Below, piece by piece: positions 16,886-26,001 of a DNA stretch of 64,000 bases. A program made the position numbers and the translations under genes. Under the pieces are notes generated by a model, which did no database searches, was not told the origin of the DNA, and worked only from the letters and a program-made list of their open reading frames with translations. The stretch covers positions 8,165 through 72,164 of the forward strand of contig JAEYAR010000085.1 of the NCBI GenBank assembly GCA_023404715.1. Reading direction: 5' to 3'. How positions within the stretch are numbered: the stretch's first letter is position 1; each line of letters begins with the position of its first letter. This DNA is from Bacillota bacterium. GTDB lineage: Bacteria; Bacillota; Clostridia; Christensenellales; Aristaeellaceae.

Positions 16886-18079
16886 TCATTTGTTATGAGG
16901 GCATTGCAGCTTTTCAGGGGCGATATGCCGCTCCCTGAGCCGCGCGCGCATCGCGCGCTGCAGCAGCGTGTAGACGACGGACGTCGTCGGGACGGCTACG
17001 AGCATGCCCAGCACGCCGATGAGGCTGCCGCCGAGCGTCACGGCGAGCAACACCCAGATCGGCGGCAGGCCGACCGCCGAGGAGGAGACCACGCGCGGAT
17101 AGATCAAATTGCCCTCGATCTGCTGGAGCACGAGGATGAATACCACAAACCAAACCGCCTGCACGGGATTGACCACGAGGATCAAAAACGCGCCGACGAT
17201 CGTAGAAAAGATCGCGCCGAAAATCGGAATCAACGCCGTGATCCACAGCATGGCGGAGATGGGCAGCGCGTAGGGAAAGCGGAAGATCGTCATGCCGATG
17301 AAACACAGGCCGCCCAGGATCGTCGCCTCCAGGCACTGCACGGTGACGAAGCTGAAGAACGTATCGTGCGTCAACTTCGCGACGGATATGATTTGGTCGA
17401 CCCGGCGCTCGGGCAGGAACGCGTACAGCATCTGCTTGCTTTGACGCCCCAGCTTTTCCTTTTGCACCGACACGTAGATCGCGAATACGATCGTCAGGAA
17501 CGCGCTGAAAACGCCGTTGAAGATCGTCGTCGCCGCGCCGAACGAGAAGCTCAGCGCGTCGCCCGCGATGTTTTTGAGCCATACGGCGAGTGAATTGACG
17601 ATGTGGTTCCAGCTGGGAATGACCTGGTTGAGGATCTCCTGATATTGCGGGTAATCGGCCAGATACTGCTCCAGCTGCTCAAACCATACCTGGGTCTTGG
17701 GCAGATAGGTGACGATGCCGTCCGCCAGCAATCCGACCGCCTTGATGAGCTGCGGGATGACCATCAGCAGCACGAAGACGACGAGGGCCACGATGATGGC
17801 GATAGAGGCGATCAGGCTGAGGGGCCGCACCGCCTTTTCAAAGCCCGCGCACAGGGGCTTGCCGCCACGCAGCGGCTTATGGAGCAGGCGCTCGATCAGC
17901 TCAATCGGCACGCTGAGCACGAATGCCACCGCCAGCCCGATGAGAAAAGGCGAGGCCAGCCCCATCATGTATTGCCCGGCGCCGACGACGGACGGCAGGT
18001 TTTGCACGCCCCAAAACAAAACGATGGCAAACGTCGCGAGCAACAGGATCTTCTTGATGTTCTTTGAATTCAGGTCCAA
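16886..18079 (-). CDS. AI-2E family transporter (PerM/TqsA-like)
   Basis: A 397-residue integral membrane protein with about eight helices, in the pattern typical of the family: two N-terminal helices (LLLATFAIVLFWGVQNL, LASPFLIGLAVAFVLSV), a soluble linker, then a cluster of helices including PFALPISAML-like and GALIPIFGA-like segments. Members export AI-2 or small solutes or act as Na+/H+ antiporters; the substrate cannot be told here. TTG start at 18079 with GAGGAGG upstream. Middle gene of the patatin-AI-2E-mtnN operon. A second, AT-rich member lies in the integrative element at 61307. Confidence 0.88.
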   Translation of the reverse strand: MDLNSKNIKKILLLATFAIVLFWGVQNLPSVVGAGQYMMGLASPFLIGLAVAFVLSVPIELIERLLHKPLRGGKPLCAGFEKAVRPLSLIASIAIIVALVVFVLLMVIPQLIKAVGLLADGIVTYLPKTQVWFEQLEQYLADYPQYQEILNQVIPSWNHIVNSLAVWLKNIAGDALSFSFGAATTIFNGVFSAFLTIVFAIYVSVQKEKLGRQSKQMLYAFLPERRVDQIISVAKLTHDTFFSFVTVQCLEATILGGLCFIGMTIFRFPYALPISAMLWITALIPIFGAIFSTIVGAFLILVVNPVQAVWFVVFILVLQQIEGNLIYPRVVSSSAVGLPPIWVLLAVTLGGSLIGVLGMLVAVPTTSVVYTLLQRAMRARLRERHIAPEKLQCPHNK

Positions 18080-18092
18080 CGCTTTATCCTCC

Positions 18093-18953
18093 TCATCCCA
18101 GCATGCCCCAGTTTACGAGCTGCGCCCGCCGGGTTTGCATAATACGCTTTGCATCCTCCATTCCCTCGCGGTAAACGGCCTTCAGCTTCTCCTTGTCCTT
18201 TTCAAATCGTCCGACTGCGAGCGGCTGGCCCGGCGCGACGACGATGGCCTGTTCCTTTGCCTCGAGCTCAAACAGCCGCGCGCGCTGGGCGTTGTAGACC
18301 TCGCTGCGCCGGTCCAGCGCGTCGATCATCGCGGGCATAGAGGACAAGAGCTTTTTGTACGCCGCGCGCATGGGCTCCGGCTTTTTCTCATAGTCCCGGT
18401 CGCGCGTAAGCACGACGAGCACGCGCTCGCAGCCGTCGTCCAGCGCCTTTTGAAAGGGGATCGGATCGGTCGTACCACCGTCCAGATACGCGCCGCCCAG
18501 ATAGTGCACGACGGGCGAGAACATGGGGATCGAGGACGAAGCGCGCAGAACCGTGGAATCGTGGTTCAGGTAGGATTTGTTAAAGTACGCCGTCTGGCCG
18601 GTCTCCACGTCCGTCACCCCCGCGACGAACTCCGCCGGCGCGCGCAAAAACGCCTCGTAGTCGAACGGATCGAGCTTGTTGGCGATCTCCTCGAACAAAA
18701 AGCGCATGCCAAAGAGCGAGCGCTCGTGCAGAAAATTGTGAAAGCTCAAATACCGCTTATCGTCGATGTAGTCTATATTGATCCGCATCGATCGCCCCCG
18801 CTGGCCTGAGACAAACGATACGCCGTTATTCGCACCCGCGGAAACGCCGATGACGTAATCCGCATGCAGGCCCGCATCCATCATCGCGTCGAGCACGCCG
18901 CTGGTGTACACGCCTCGCATGCCGCCGCCTTCCAGCACAAGCCCTGTCTTCAT
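18093..18953 (-). CDS. Patatin-like phospholipase
   Basis: A 286-residue Ser-Asp dyad lipase: oxyanion loop GLVLEGGGMRGVYTSGVL at the N-terminus, nucleophile in IGVSAGANNG (GxSxG) and the active-site Asp in YLDGGTTDPIPF. Such enzymes hydrolyse acyl chains from phospholipids. The ATG at 18953 has AAGGAGAG upstream. First gene of a three-gene operon, 13 bp before the AI-2E-family gene. No signal peptide, so it acts in the cytoplasm or on the inner membrane face. Confidence 0.92.
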   Translation of the reverse strand: MKTGLVLEGGGMRGVYTSGVLDAMMDAGLHADYVIGVSAGANNGVSFVSGQRGRSMRINIDYIDDKRYLSFHNFLHERSLFGMRFLFEEIANKLDPFDYEAFLRAPAEFVAGVTDVETGQTAYFNKSYLNHDSTVLRASSSIPMFSPVVHYLGGAYLDGGTTDPIPFQKALDDGCERVLVVLTRDRDYEKKPEPMRAAYKKLLSSMPAMIDALDRRSEVYNAQRARLFELEAKEQAIVVAPGQPLAVGRFEKDKEKLKAVYREGMEDAKRIMQTRRAQLVNWGMLG

Positions 18954-19083
18954 CGCAATTTCTCTCCTTGATCCATCGCCGGGCAAAGCCCTTTCCTGTT
19001 ATTATACACGCAACACATACGATAATGCGAGGGGGTAACGCATAAAAAGTCGTTTATACGGTCTAAAAAAACAGCATCCCCTG

Positions 19084-19112
19084 TTGATTCACGCGCGCGC
19101 GTGCGGTATGAT
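19084..19112 (+). promoter_or_regulatory. Promoter of the fumarase alpha gene
   Basis: TTGATT (19084-19089), 17-bp spacer, TATGAT (19107-19112); the start codon is 66 bp further on. Confidence 0.5.
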
Positions 19113-19177
19113 GGGGGTAATACAAAGGGAGGCGGAAGGCCGGCGCATCCGGCGCGCATAGGCCTTAGGATTATTTT

Positions 19178-20017
19178 ATGAGAGAAATGGACGTAGCCCT
19201 GATCGAAGAAACCCTGTACAGCCTATGTCGAAGCGCCTGCTGCGAAATCGGCGAGGACGTGCTTTGCCTGCTTAAACGCGGGCTTGCGCGCGAGCGCTCC
19301 CCCTTCGGGCGCGAAATTCTGCGACAGATCCTCGAAAACGACCGCCTCGCCTGCGAACGGCAGATGCCCGTCTGCCAAGATACGGGCATGGCCGTCGTAT
19401 TCATAGATATCGGCCAGGACGTGCACCTTTGCGGCGGTGATTTGAATGAAGCGGTGAACGCGGGCGTCCGGCGCGCGTATCAGGACGGATGCTTTCGAAA
19501 TTCCGTGCTCACGCCGCTTACCCGGGTGAACACGGGCGACAACACGCCGGCCGTGCTGCACGTGCGCATCATTCCGGGCGATCAGGTGCATGTGACCGTC
19601 GCTCCCAAGGGCTTTGGCAGCGAGAATATGAGCCGTCTGGGCATGCTGACGCCCTCGCAGGGCGTAGAGGGCGTGATGGATTTCGTCGTAGAGACGGTGC
19701 GCCTGGCCGGCGCGAACCCCTGTCCGCCCGTCGTGGTCGGTGTCGGGATCGGCGGTACGGCCGAGAGCTGCATGCTGCTGGCCAAGCGACAGCTCACGCG
19801 CGAGGTCGGCATGCCCGCGAAGGATCCGCAGCTCGCCGAAATCGAACACACCCTGCTCGAACGGATCAACCGCCTGGGCATCGGGCCGCAGGGGTTAGGC
19901 GGCGACGTGACCGCGCTGGCCGTACACGTAGCCCAGGCGCACACGCATATCGCCGGCCTGCCGGTGGCCGTCAACATGCAGTGCCATGCGGCGAGGCATA
20001 AAAAAGCTACGCTGTAG
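19178..20017 (+). CDS. fumA: Fumarate hydratase (class I, Fe-S) alpha subunit, solitary
   Basis: N-terminal catalytic half of the two-subunit, oxygen-sensitive fumarase/tartrate dehydratase family, normally interconverting fumarate and malate with a 4Fe-4S cluster. 279 residues: MREMDVALIEETLYSL start, cluster cysteines in MPVCQDTGMAV, NSCIL-type region GGTAESCML, and GPQGLGGDVTALAV near the end. The beta subunit (about 180 residues) normally follows directly, but here palindrome-rich non-coding DNA and then iolG follow. The gene could be paired with a beta subunit elsewhere or be a remnant. Ribosome site is weak (AGGA ten bases away). Confidence 0.88.
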   Translation: MREMDVALIEETLYSLCRSACCEIGEDVLCLLKRGLARERSPFGREILRQILENDRLACERQMPVCQDTGMAVVFIDIGQDVHLCGGDLNEAVNAGVRRAYQDGCFRNSVLTPLTRVNTGDNTPAVLHVRIIPGDQVHVTVAPKGFGSENMSRLGMLTPSQGVEGVMDFVVETVRLAGANPCPPVVVGVGIGGTAESCMLLAKRQLTREVGMPAKDPQLAEIEHTLLERINRLGIGPQGLGGDVTALAVHVAQAHTHIAGLPVAVNMQCHAARHKKATL

Positions 20018-20453
20018 GGTTTCGGAGGGGGACTTTGTCCCCCTCCGAGGCCTCCCCCTGCGCGAGGTAGGATTCGGCCTGTCGGCCCTACGGGGCCTCC
20101 CGGGCGGCCTCAGGTGCGGGTACCCTTTTCGCTCCGCTAGCGCTGCGCGAAAAGCGCGCATTTGCGCCGCGCATGTCGCCGCAAATGATTGTATTTGGGG
20201 AAGCCTCACGGCCTCCCCAAACCCCTCAAGGTTGGGGAGGCTCCGCCTCCCCTTGCCCCCTCCGGGTTGCGGACGGGCCATCGCTTCGCTCGGCCTGCTG
20301 GGGGACGGGCCATCGCTTCGCTCGGCCTGCTGGGGGGCGGGCCATCGCTTCGCTTGGCGCGCACCCACAGCAATCCTCGCTCACTTCTCAATACGCTAAA
20401 CGCCACGGACGAACGCACATCACAAACCTACATCTAGAAAGGACGTACACACC
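20018..20453. repeat. Palindrome- and tandem-repeat-rich intergenic DNA between fumA and iolG
   Basis: It opens with a perfect hairpin at 20023-20047 (CGGAGGGGGAC-TTT-GTCCCCCTCCG) right after the fumA stop, lacking a T-tract. At 20212-20250 a GGGGAGG-rich inverted pair follows. From 20272 to about 20364 a unit of about 32 bp (GACGGGCCATCGCTTCGCTC then GGCCTGCTGGGG) is repeated 2.6 times. No ribosome site plus plausible protein is seen. Confidence 0.65.
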
Positions 20454-21473
20454 ATGAAAAAGCTCAAGGTCGGCATCGTCGGCGCGGGGCGCATCGGCAA
20501 CGTGCACGCGCAGTCCATCACCTACCACATCCCGGAGGCCGAGGTCGCCATGGTGACCGACGTGCGCGTCGACGCGGCCCAGGCCCTCGCGGAGAAGTAC
20601 GGCATCCCCGCCTTCAGCGCGGACTACATGGACATCGTGAACAACCCCGAGATCGACGCGGTGCTCGTATGCAGCCCCACGCCTACGCACGCGGACATCG
20701 CCATCGCCTCCATGCGGGCGGGCAAGCACGTCTTCTGCGAAAAGCCCGTCGATCTCACCATCGAAAAGATCCAAAAGACCGCTCAGGTCGCCAAAGAGAC
20801 CGGCGTCAAGCTGCAGATCGGCTTCAACCGCCGCTTCGACCATAACCACGGCCGCGTGCAGCAGCTGGCCGCCGGGGGCGCGCTGGGCCATGTCGAGCTC
20901 GTCAAGATCACCTCGCGCGATCCGGAGCCGCCGTCCCCCGAGTACGCCGCCTCGTCCGGCGGGCTGTACATCGACATGATGATCCACGACTTCGACATGG
21001 CCATGTTCCTCGCGGGCTGCGACGTCAAAGAGGTTTACGCCATGGGCACGAGCCTGGTCGACCCGCGCATCGGCGAGGCGGGCGACGTGGACACCGCCAT
21101 CGTCACCCTCACGTTTGAAAACGGCGCGCTGGGCGTCATCGACAACAGCCGCCGCGCGGCCTACGGCTACGACCAGCGCGTAGAGGTCTTCGGCAGCCTG
21201 GGCATGGCCGCAGGCGAAAACGACGGCGACACCACCGTGCGCCTGTCGACCGCCGCGGGCGTGGTCAGCGATAAACCGCAGTTCTTCTTCCTGGAGCGCT
21301 ACATGGCCTCCTTCATCGCGGAGATGAAGCAGTTTATCGCCGCCATTGTGAACGATACCGAGGTGCCCGTGGGCATCCACGCGGGCCTCATGAGCGTCGT
21401 GCTCGCCAAGGCCGCGAAAAAGTCGCTGGAAGAGCACCGCCCGGTCCGGATCTGCGAGCTGCTGGAGGGCTGA
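20454..21473 (+). CDS. iolG: Inositol 2-dehydrogenase (GFO/IDH/MocA family)
   Basis: Oxidises myo-inositol to scyllo-inosose with NAD+, the first catabolic step. 339 residues: N-terminal Rossmann motif VGIVGAGRIGNVHA, the family motif AGKHVFCEKPVDLT whose Lys is catalytic, and GGLYIDMMIHDFDMA containing the substrate-binding Asp and His. First of four iol genes in one operon; the next gene starts 2 bp after its stop. ATG with AAAGGA upstream. Confidence 0.93.
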   Translation: MKKLKVGIVGAGRIGNVHAQSITYHIPEAEVAMVTDVRVDAAQALAEKYGIPAFSADYMDIVNNPEIDAVLVCSPTPTHADIAIASMRAGKHVFCEKPVDLTIEKIQKTAQVAKETGVKLQIGFNRRFDHNHGRVQQLAAGGALGHVELVKITSRDPEPPSPEYAASSGGLYIDMMIHDFDMAMFLAGCDVKEVYAMGTSLVDPRIGEAGDVDTAIVTLTFENGALGVIDNSRRAAYGYDQRVEVFGSLGMAAGENDGDTTVRLSTAAGVVSDKPQFFFLERYMASFIAEMKQFIAAIVNDTEVPVGIHAGLMSVVLAKAAKKSLEEHRPVRICELLEG

Positions 21474-21475
21474 AC

Positions 21476-22306
21476 ATGGAGAATATCACCCGCGCCCGGG
21501 GCCCGCACGCCTTTGGCCTGACCAAGATGGCCGAGATGGGCGCATTACACCCCGAAATGCTGATGGACTTCTTCGTCCTGCGCCTGCGCAAGGGGGAATC
21601 CTATACGGACGGCGCGGCGCTGGAAAAGGCGTTTCTGCTCGTTTACGGCGAGGTTGCTTTCGCCTGGGATGAAAAGACGCATACCGAAAGCCGCGCAAAC
21701 TGCTTCGACGTGCCGCCGACCGCGCTGCATGCCGGCCGTGACACGGCGGTTACAGTCACCTGCCTGTCGGACGCGTGCGAAATCGACATCCTGCGCACGG
21801 ACAACGAGCGCCCCTTCCCCGCCAGGCTCTACCTGCCCCGGGATACGCCCGACGAGTTTCGCGGCGCGGGCCTTATGCACGAGACGAGCACGCGCATCGT
21901 GCGCACGATCTTCGACCATTCCAACGCGCCCTACGCCAACCTCGTGCTCGGCGAGGTCATCGGCTTTCCCGGCAAGTGGAGCAGCTACCCGCCGCACCAC
22001 CACCCCCAGCCGGAGATCTATTACTACAAGACGAACCCCGCCAACGGCTTTGCCTATGCCGAGCTGGGCGAGGACGTCGTAAAGGTGCATGACGGCGACA
22101 CCGTCTTTATCGATCCCGGGCTGACGCACCCGCAATGCACCCCGCCGGGCTATGCCCTGTGGTACCTGTGGGGCATCCGACACCTGCCGGGCAACCCCTA
22201 CGGCACGCCGACGTTCGTACCCGAGCACCTGTGGGTGCAAAAGCCGGGCGCGGCCTACTGGGGCGACGGCCTGGGCGCGCGCAGCGCCCCTGAAGGAGGG
22301 AAATAA
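21476..22306 (+). CDS. iolB: 5-deoxy-glucuronate isomerase
   Basis: Converts 5-deoxy-D-glucuronate to 5-dehydro-2-deoxy-D-gluconate in inositol breakdown. 276 residues of double cupin fold; the metal site is visible in SSYPPHHHPQPEIYYYK and the later FIDPGLTHPQCTPPGYALWY. It begins 2 bp after iolG and its stop lies inside the ribosome-site region of iolD, so the three are tightly co-transcribed. Confidence 0.95.
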   Translation: MENITRARGPHAFGLTKMAEMGALHPEMLMDFFVLRLRKGESYTDGAALEKAFLLVYGEVAFAWDEKTHTESRANCFDVPPTALHAGRDTAVTVTCLSDACEIDILRTDNERPFPARLYLPRDTPDEFRGAGLMHETSTRIVRTIFDHSNAPYANLVLGEVIGFPGKWSSYPPHHHPQPEIYYYKTNPANGFAYAELGEDVVKVHDGDTVFIDPGLTHPQCTPPGYALWYLWGIRHLPGNPYGTPTFVPEHLWVQKPGAAYWGDGLGARSAPEGGK

Positions 22307-22310
22307 CGCG

Positions 22311-24164
22311 ATGGAACGCATTCGCCTGACCATGGCGCAGGCGCTGGTGCGCTTTTTAGACAACCAATACGTCGAAATGGACGGCGTGGAAACCAAGTTT
22401 GTCCGCAGCGTCTTTGGCGTCTTCGGCCACGGCTGCGTGGTCGGCGTCGGCCAGGCGCTTTCGCAGGGCGGGCACGCGCTCCGCTTTCTGCAGGGCAAGA
22501 ACGAGCAGAACATGGCGCTGGCCGCGATGGCCTTCGCCAAGCAAAAGAACCGGCGCGAGATCATCCCCTGCGTCAGCTCCATCGGCCCGGGGGCGATGAA
22601 CATGGTGACCGCGGCGGGCTGCGCGACGGCCAACCGCATCCCGCTGCTGCTGCTACCGGGCGATACATTTGCCTGCCGTCAGCCGGACCCCGTCCTCCAG
22701 CAGGCCGAGTTCTTCGACAGCTTCGGCCGCACGGTGACGGACGCGTTCCGCGGCGTGTGCCATTACTTCGACCGCATCGAGCGCCCTGAGCAGTTGATGA
22801 CCGCGGCGCAGCACGCCATGCGCGTGCTGACCGACCCGGCGGATACCGGCGCGGTCTGCCTCGCCATGCCGCAGGACGTGGAGGGCGAGGCCTACGATTA
22901 CCCCGTCAGCTTCCTGCAAAAGCGCGTTTGGCACATCGACCGGCGGCCCATGACGCAATCGCAGTGTGACCGCGCGGTACAAATGCTAAAAGCCGTGAAG
23001 CGCCCGATTGCCATCCTGGGCGGCGGCGTGCGCTACAGCGAGGCGGGCGAGGCCTTCGTGCGCTTCTGCGAACAGACGGGCATCCCCTTTGGCGAGACGC
23101 AGGCGGGCAAGGGAACGGTCTCCTGGCAGCATCCGCTGAACCTGGGCGGCATCGGCGTCACGGGCGGCGCGGCGGCCAACGTCATCGCGCGCGATGCCGA
23201 CGCGGTGCTCGCCGTAGGCACGCGGCTCTCGGACTTCACGACCTGCTCCAAATGGCTCTTCCAAGAGGACGCCAGGTTTGTCTCGCTCAACATCTGCCCG
23301 TTCGACGCCATCAAGATGGACGCGGAGGCGATCGTCTGCGACGCGCGCGCAGGCCTCGAAGCGCTCACAGAGGCCATGCACGGCTATCGCGCCGCCTATG
23401 CGGGCGAGATCGAGGAAGCCCGGCGCGCCTGGCTCGAAGTTATGGACGCCCATTATGGCGAGGAGAACCCCGCGGGCCTCTCGCAGACGCGCGCATTGGG
23501 CGAGATCAATCGCTTCATGCAGCCGTCCGACATCGCCGTGGGCTCGGCGGGCAGCCTGCCGGGCGACATGCAGCGCCTGTGGCGGCCGGGCGAGCGCGGC
23601 ACGTACCACATGGAGTACGGCTTCTCCAACATGGGCTACGAGACAAACGGCGCCCTGGGCGTCAAGCTCGCCGCGCCGGAGCGCGAGGTGTACGCGTTCT
23701 TCGGCGACGGCACGTACATGATGGCCCATTCCGAGCTGCTCACCTGCGTGCAGGAGCATCTGCGCGTTCACTTTTGCCTGTTCGACAACAGCGGCTGGGG
23801 CTGCATCGAAAACTTGCAGAACAACCAGGGCAACGACACGTTCGGCACGGTCTTCCGCTATCGCAACCCCGAGACGGGCGAGCTGGACGGGCCCGTGTTA
23901 CCCGTCGACTTCGCGAAGAACGCCGAGGCCTACGGCCTGAAGACGTATACCGTGCGCACGGCGGACGAGCTGCGCGCGGCGCTCGAGGACGGCCTCCGGC
24001 AGGACCGCCCCGTGCTCTACGACATCAAGGTGCTGCCCGGCAGCATGACGCCCGGCTACGAGAGCTGGTGGCGCGTGGGCGTGGCCGAGGTATCGACCCA
24101 GCCGCGCGTGCAGGCCGCCTACGCCGACCTGTGCGCGCACGTAAAGCACACGCGCGATTACTGA
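22311..24164 (+). CDS. iolD: 3D-(3,5/4)-trihydroxycyclohexane-1,2-dione hydrolase
   Basis: Thiamine-diphosphate enzyme that opens the ring of the inosose dehydration product. 617 residues from ATG 22311, chosen for AAGGAGGG upstream; the frame is open earlier but lacks a site. It has the N-terminal TPP pyrimidine domain, the conserved SSIGPGAMNMVTAAGCAT stretch, central Rossmann domain with AILGGGVRYS, and the TPP-binding GDGTYMM-x-HSELLTC motif near the C-terminus. Just after its stop is a 37-base palindrome, so transcripts may be attenuated before iolE. Confidence 0.95.
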   Translation: MERIRLTMAQALVRFLDNQYVEMDGVETKFVRSVFGVFGHGCVVGVGQALSQGGHALRFLQGKNEQNMALAAMAFAKQKNRREIIPCVSSIGPGAMNMVTAAGCATANRIPLLLLPGDTFACRQPDPVLQQAEFFDSFGRTVTDAFRGVCHYFDRIERPEQLMTAAQHAMRVLTDPADTGAVCLAMPQDVEGEAYDYPVSFLQKRVWHIDRRPMTQSQCDRAVQMLKAVKRPIAILGGGVRYSEAGEAFVRFCEQTGIPFGETQAGKGTVSWQHPLNLGGIGVTGGAAANVIARDADAVLAVGTRLSDFTTCSKWLFQEDARFVSLNICPFDAIKMDAEAIVCDARAGLEALTEAMHGYRAAYAGEIEEARRAWLEVMDAHYGEENPAGLSQTRALGEINRFMQPSDIAVGSAGSLPGDMQRLWRPGERGTYHMEYGFSNMGYETNGALGVKLAAPEREVYAFFGDGTYMMAHSELLTCVQEHLRVHFCLFDNSGWGCIENLQNNQGNDTFGTVFRYRNPETGELDGPVLPVDFAKNAEAYGLKTYTVRTADELRAALEDGLRQDRPVLYDIKVLPGSMTPGYESWWRVGVAEVSTQPRVQAAYADLCAHVKHTRDY

Positions 24165-24430
24165 GGGGCGACTTTTTCCTCCGCAAAATGGCATTTTGCG
24201 GAGGAAAAATCCCCGCCCCGCCGGCAAAGCCGGCGGATACGATTACAGTCTTGAAGACGGCTTTGGTCTGCGGACAAAACGAGGCTTTTTCGACAGCCCC
24301 GCTCAAGGGCTTTGCCCCCGAGAATCCCTTCCTCCCGCAAGCAGAGGATTCCAAAGGGGCTTGTCCCTTTGGCGGGGAGCCTGAGGGGCGGCGCCCCTCA
24401 GCGGCCTATGAAAACAAAGGAGGTATTCCC
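24165..24430. repeat. Structured intergenic repeat, copy B, between iolD and iolE
   Basis: Opens with a perfect 37-base palindrome (24173-24209, 18-base arms around one base), then CGCCGGC-AAA-GCCGGCG (24219-24235), GGGC-TTT-GCCC near 24306-24316, CCAAAGGG/CCCTTTGG (24351-24372) and CTGAGGGGC/GCCCCTCAG (24381-24401). The first half is homologous, in inverse orientation, to copy A at 15898-16040. The iolE ribosome site (AAGGAGG) lies at its end. Confidence 0.7.
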
Positions 24431-25327
24431 ATGCTCAACCCCGACAAGGTAAAGCTCGCCATCGCGCCCATCGGCTGGACGAACGACGATATGCCCGACC
24501 TGGGCGGCGAGAACACATTTGAACAATGTGTCAGCGAGATGGCGCTCGCAGGCTTCAAGGGCAGCGAGATCGGCAACAAGTACCCGCAGGATCCCGCCGT
24601 GCTCAAGCGCTATCTGGACGTGCGCGGCCTTCAAATCTGTAACGCCTGGTTCTCCTCGCTCTTCACAAGCGAGCCGTTCGAGGCGACGATTGAAAGCTTT
24701 ATCCGCCATCGCGACCGCCTGCACGCGCTGGGCGCCAAGGTCATCGGCGCGAGCGAGCAGGGCAACTCGATCCAGGGCAAGCCCGTAAACATCTTCGGCC
24801 CGGACAAACCCGTATATACCCCGCTGCAATGGGAAACGGTCGCCAGGGGCTATAACGAGATGGGCCGCCTGGCCCGGGAGGCTGGCATGACGCTCTGCTG
24901 CCACCACCATATGGGCACAGGCGTGCAGACCGTGGAGGAGATCGACCGCTTCCTCGAGCTCACCGACCCCGAGCTCGTCTTCCTGCTCTTCGATTCAGGT
25001 CACCTGACGTTCGCGGGCGTCGATCCCGAGCCGGTGCTGCAAAAGCACATCGGGCGCATCCGCCACGTGCACCTCAAAGACGTCCGCCTTTCCATCCGCG
25101 ATCAGGCCCGGCGCGAAGGCCTCAGCTTCCTGGACGCCGTACGCGCGGGCGTGTTCACCGTGCCGGGCGACGGCGACGTCGACTTTGCCCCCATCTTCGA
25201 CATTCTGGACCGCAGCGGTTACGAGGGCTGGGTCGTCGTCGAGGCCGAGCAGGATCCCGCCAAGGCAAACCCCTTCGAATACGCCGTCAAGGCCCGCAGA
25301 TACATCGCCGAAAAGACCGGCCTATAA
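24431..25327 (+). CDS. iolE: Myo-inosose-2 dehydratase
   Basis: Dehydrates scyllo-inosose to the diketone that IolD hydrolyses. 298 residues, TIM-barrel xylose-isomerase fold. Metal- and substrate-binding segments visible include FKGSEIGNKYP, CCHHHMGTGVQT, FLLFDSGHLTFAG and IRHVHLKDVR. The ATG at 24431 follows AAGGAGG; the frame is open for a long distance upstream but only because the repeat lacks stops in that frame. Separated from iolD by the repeat array rather than by the short gap seen between the other iol genes. Confidence 0.94.
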   Translation: MLNPDKVKLAIAPIGWTNDDMPDLGGENTFEQCVSEMALAGFKGSEIGNKYPQDPAVLKRYLDVRGLQICNAWFSSLFTSEPFEATIESFIRHRDRLHALGAKVIGASEQGNSIQGKPVNIFGPDKPVYTPLQWETVARGYNEMGRLAREAGMTLCCHHHMGTGVQTVEEIDRFLELTDPELVFLLFDSGHLTFAGVDPEPVLQKHIGRIRHVHLKDVRLSIRDQARREGLSFLDAVRAGVFTVPGDGDVDFAPIFDILDRSGYEGWVVVEAEQDPAKANPFEYAVKARRYIAEKTGL

Positions 25328-25341
25328 GGGGGCGCTGTATA

Positions 25342-25995
25342 ATGGAAGCGCTCGATATCGCGCGCGCCTATCTGCCGCTCGTCCACTACGACCGGGCGGA
25401 GACCCTCCCGCTGCGCTTCATCGGCTATGCCGTCTTCACGCAAAGCGGGCAAAGCCCTTCCTTTCGCCGGGACGTCCGCGTGCCCGAAGATGCGATGTGC
25501 GTGATCGAATACGCCTATTTCTGGGATTACGACATACAGCACATGTACGACCTGGAGCACATCTGGGTGACCGCTAGACAGGACGGTAGCGTCCTCGCCG
25601 CCGAAGCCAGCTTTCACGGGCGTTATTTAGCCCTCTATCCGCTCCCCTTCGCCCCTGCGCCGAGGGGGACGCGCGTGCAGGCGTTCTGCCAGCCCGGCAA
25701 GCACGCGTTCCTGCCGCGGGGAGACCTCTTTCAGCTCCTCCCCGGCTGGTTCGAATGCTGCAATGAAAACGCGGGCGGCGGCGTGCTCGTGGGCGGCCCG
25801 TTTAACGGCGCGTATGCCTCGACGCCGGAGGACGACGCGCGCTGCCGGCAATACATCCGCGAAACGTTCGCCTTCGAGCCCACGCTCGACTTTGCGCCGC
25901 GTGACTACGGCGAAGCGCTCCTCCCCTGGGCGGAGCTCTCTGCGCGCATCCCTGTGCGCGTGCGCGCGGAGATGGAACGCTTGAAAAACCGATAA
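25342..25995 (+). CDS. Conserved-looking hypothetical protein at end of iol operon
   Basis: A 217-residue soluble protein starting 14 bp after iolE, hence in the same transcript. It begins ALDIARAYLPLVHYDRAETL and has a striking acidic/aromatic core YFWDYDIQHMYDLEHIWV followed by EASFHGRYLALYP; aspartates and histidines in that core could bind a metal. C-terminal part contains GWFECCNENAGGGVLVGGPF. I do not recognise a named family and assign no function. Its place suggests a role with inositol or a related polyol. Confidence 0.6.
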   Translation: MEALDIARAYLPLVHYDRAETLPLRFIGYAVFTQSGQSPSFRRDVRVPEDAMCVIEYAYFWDYDIQHMYDLEHIWVTARQDGSVLAAEASFHGRYLALYPLPFAPAPRGTRVQAFCQPGKHAFLPRGDLFQLLPGWFECCNENAGGGVLVGGPFNGAYASTPEDDARCRQYIRETFAFEPTLDFAPRDYGEALLPWAELSARIPVRVRAEMERLKNR

Positions 25996-26001
25996 GCAAA
26001 A

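Noticed and set aside
20272..20364. Possible CRISPR-like array.
   Set aside because: Repeats are contiguous with no unique spacers and there are no cas genes.
20388..21437. A 349-codon minus-strand frame opposite iolG.
   Set aside because: Antisense shadow of iolG.
24165..24430. N-terminal extension of iolE through the repeat.
   Set aside because: The ATG at 24431 has a strong ribosome site and gives the normal IolE length.
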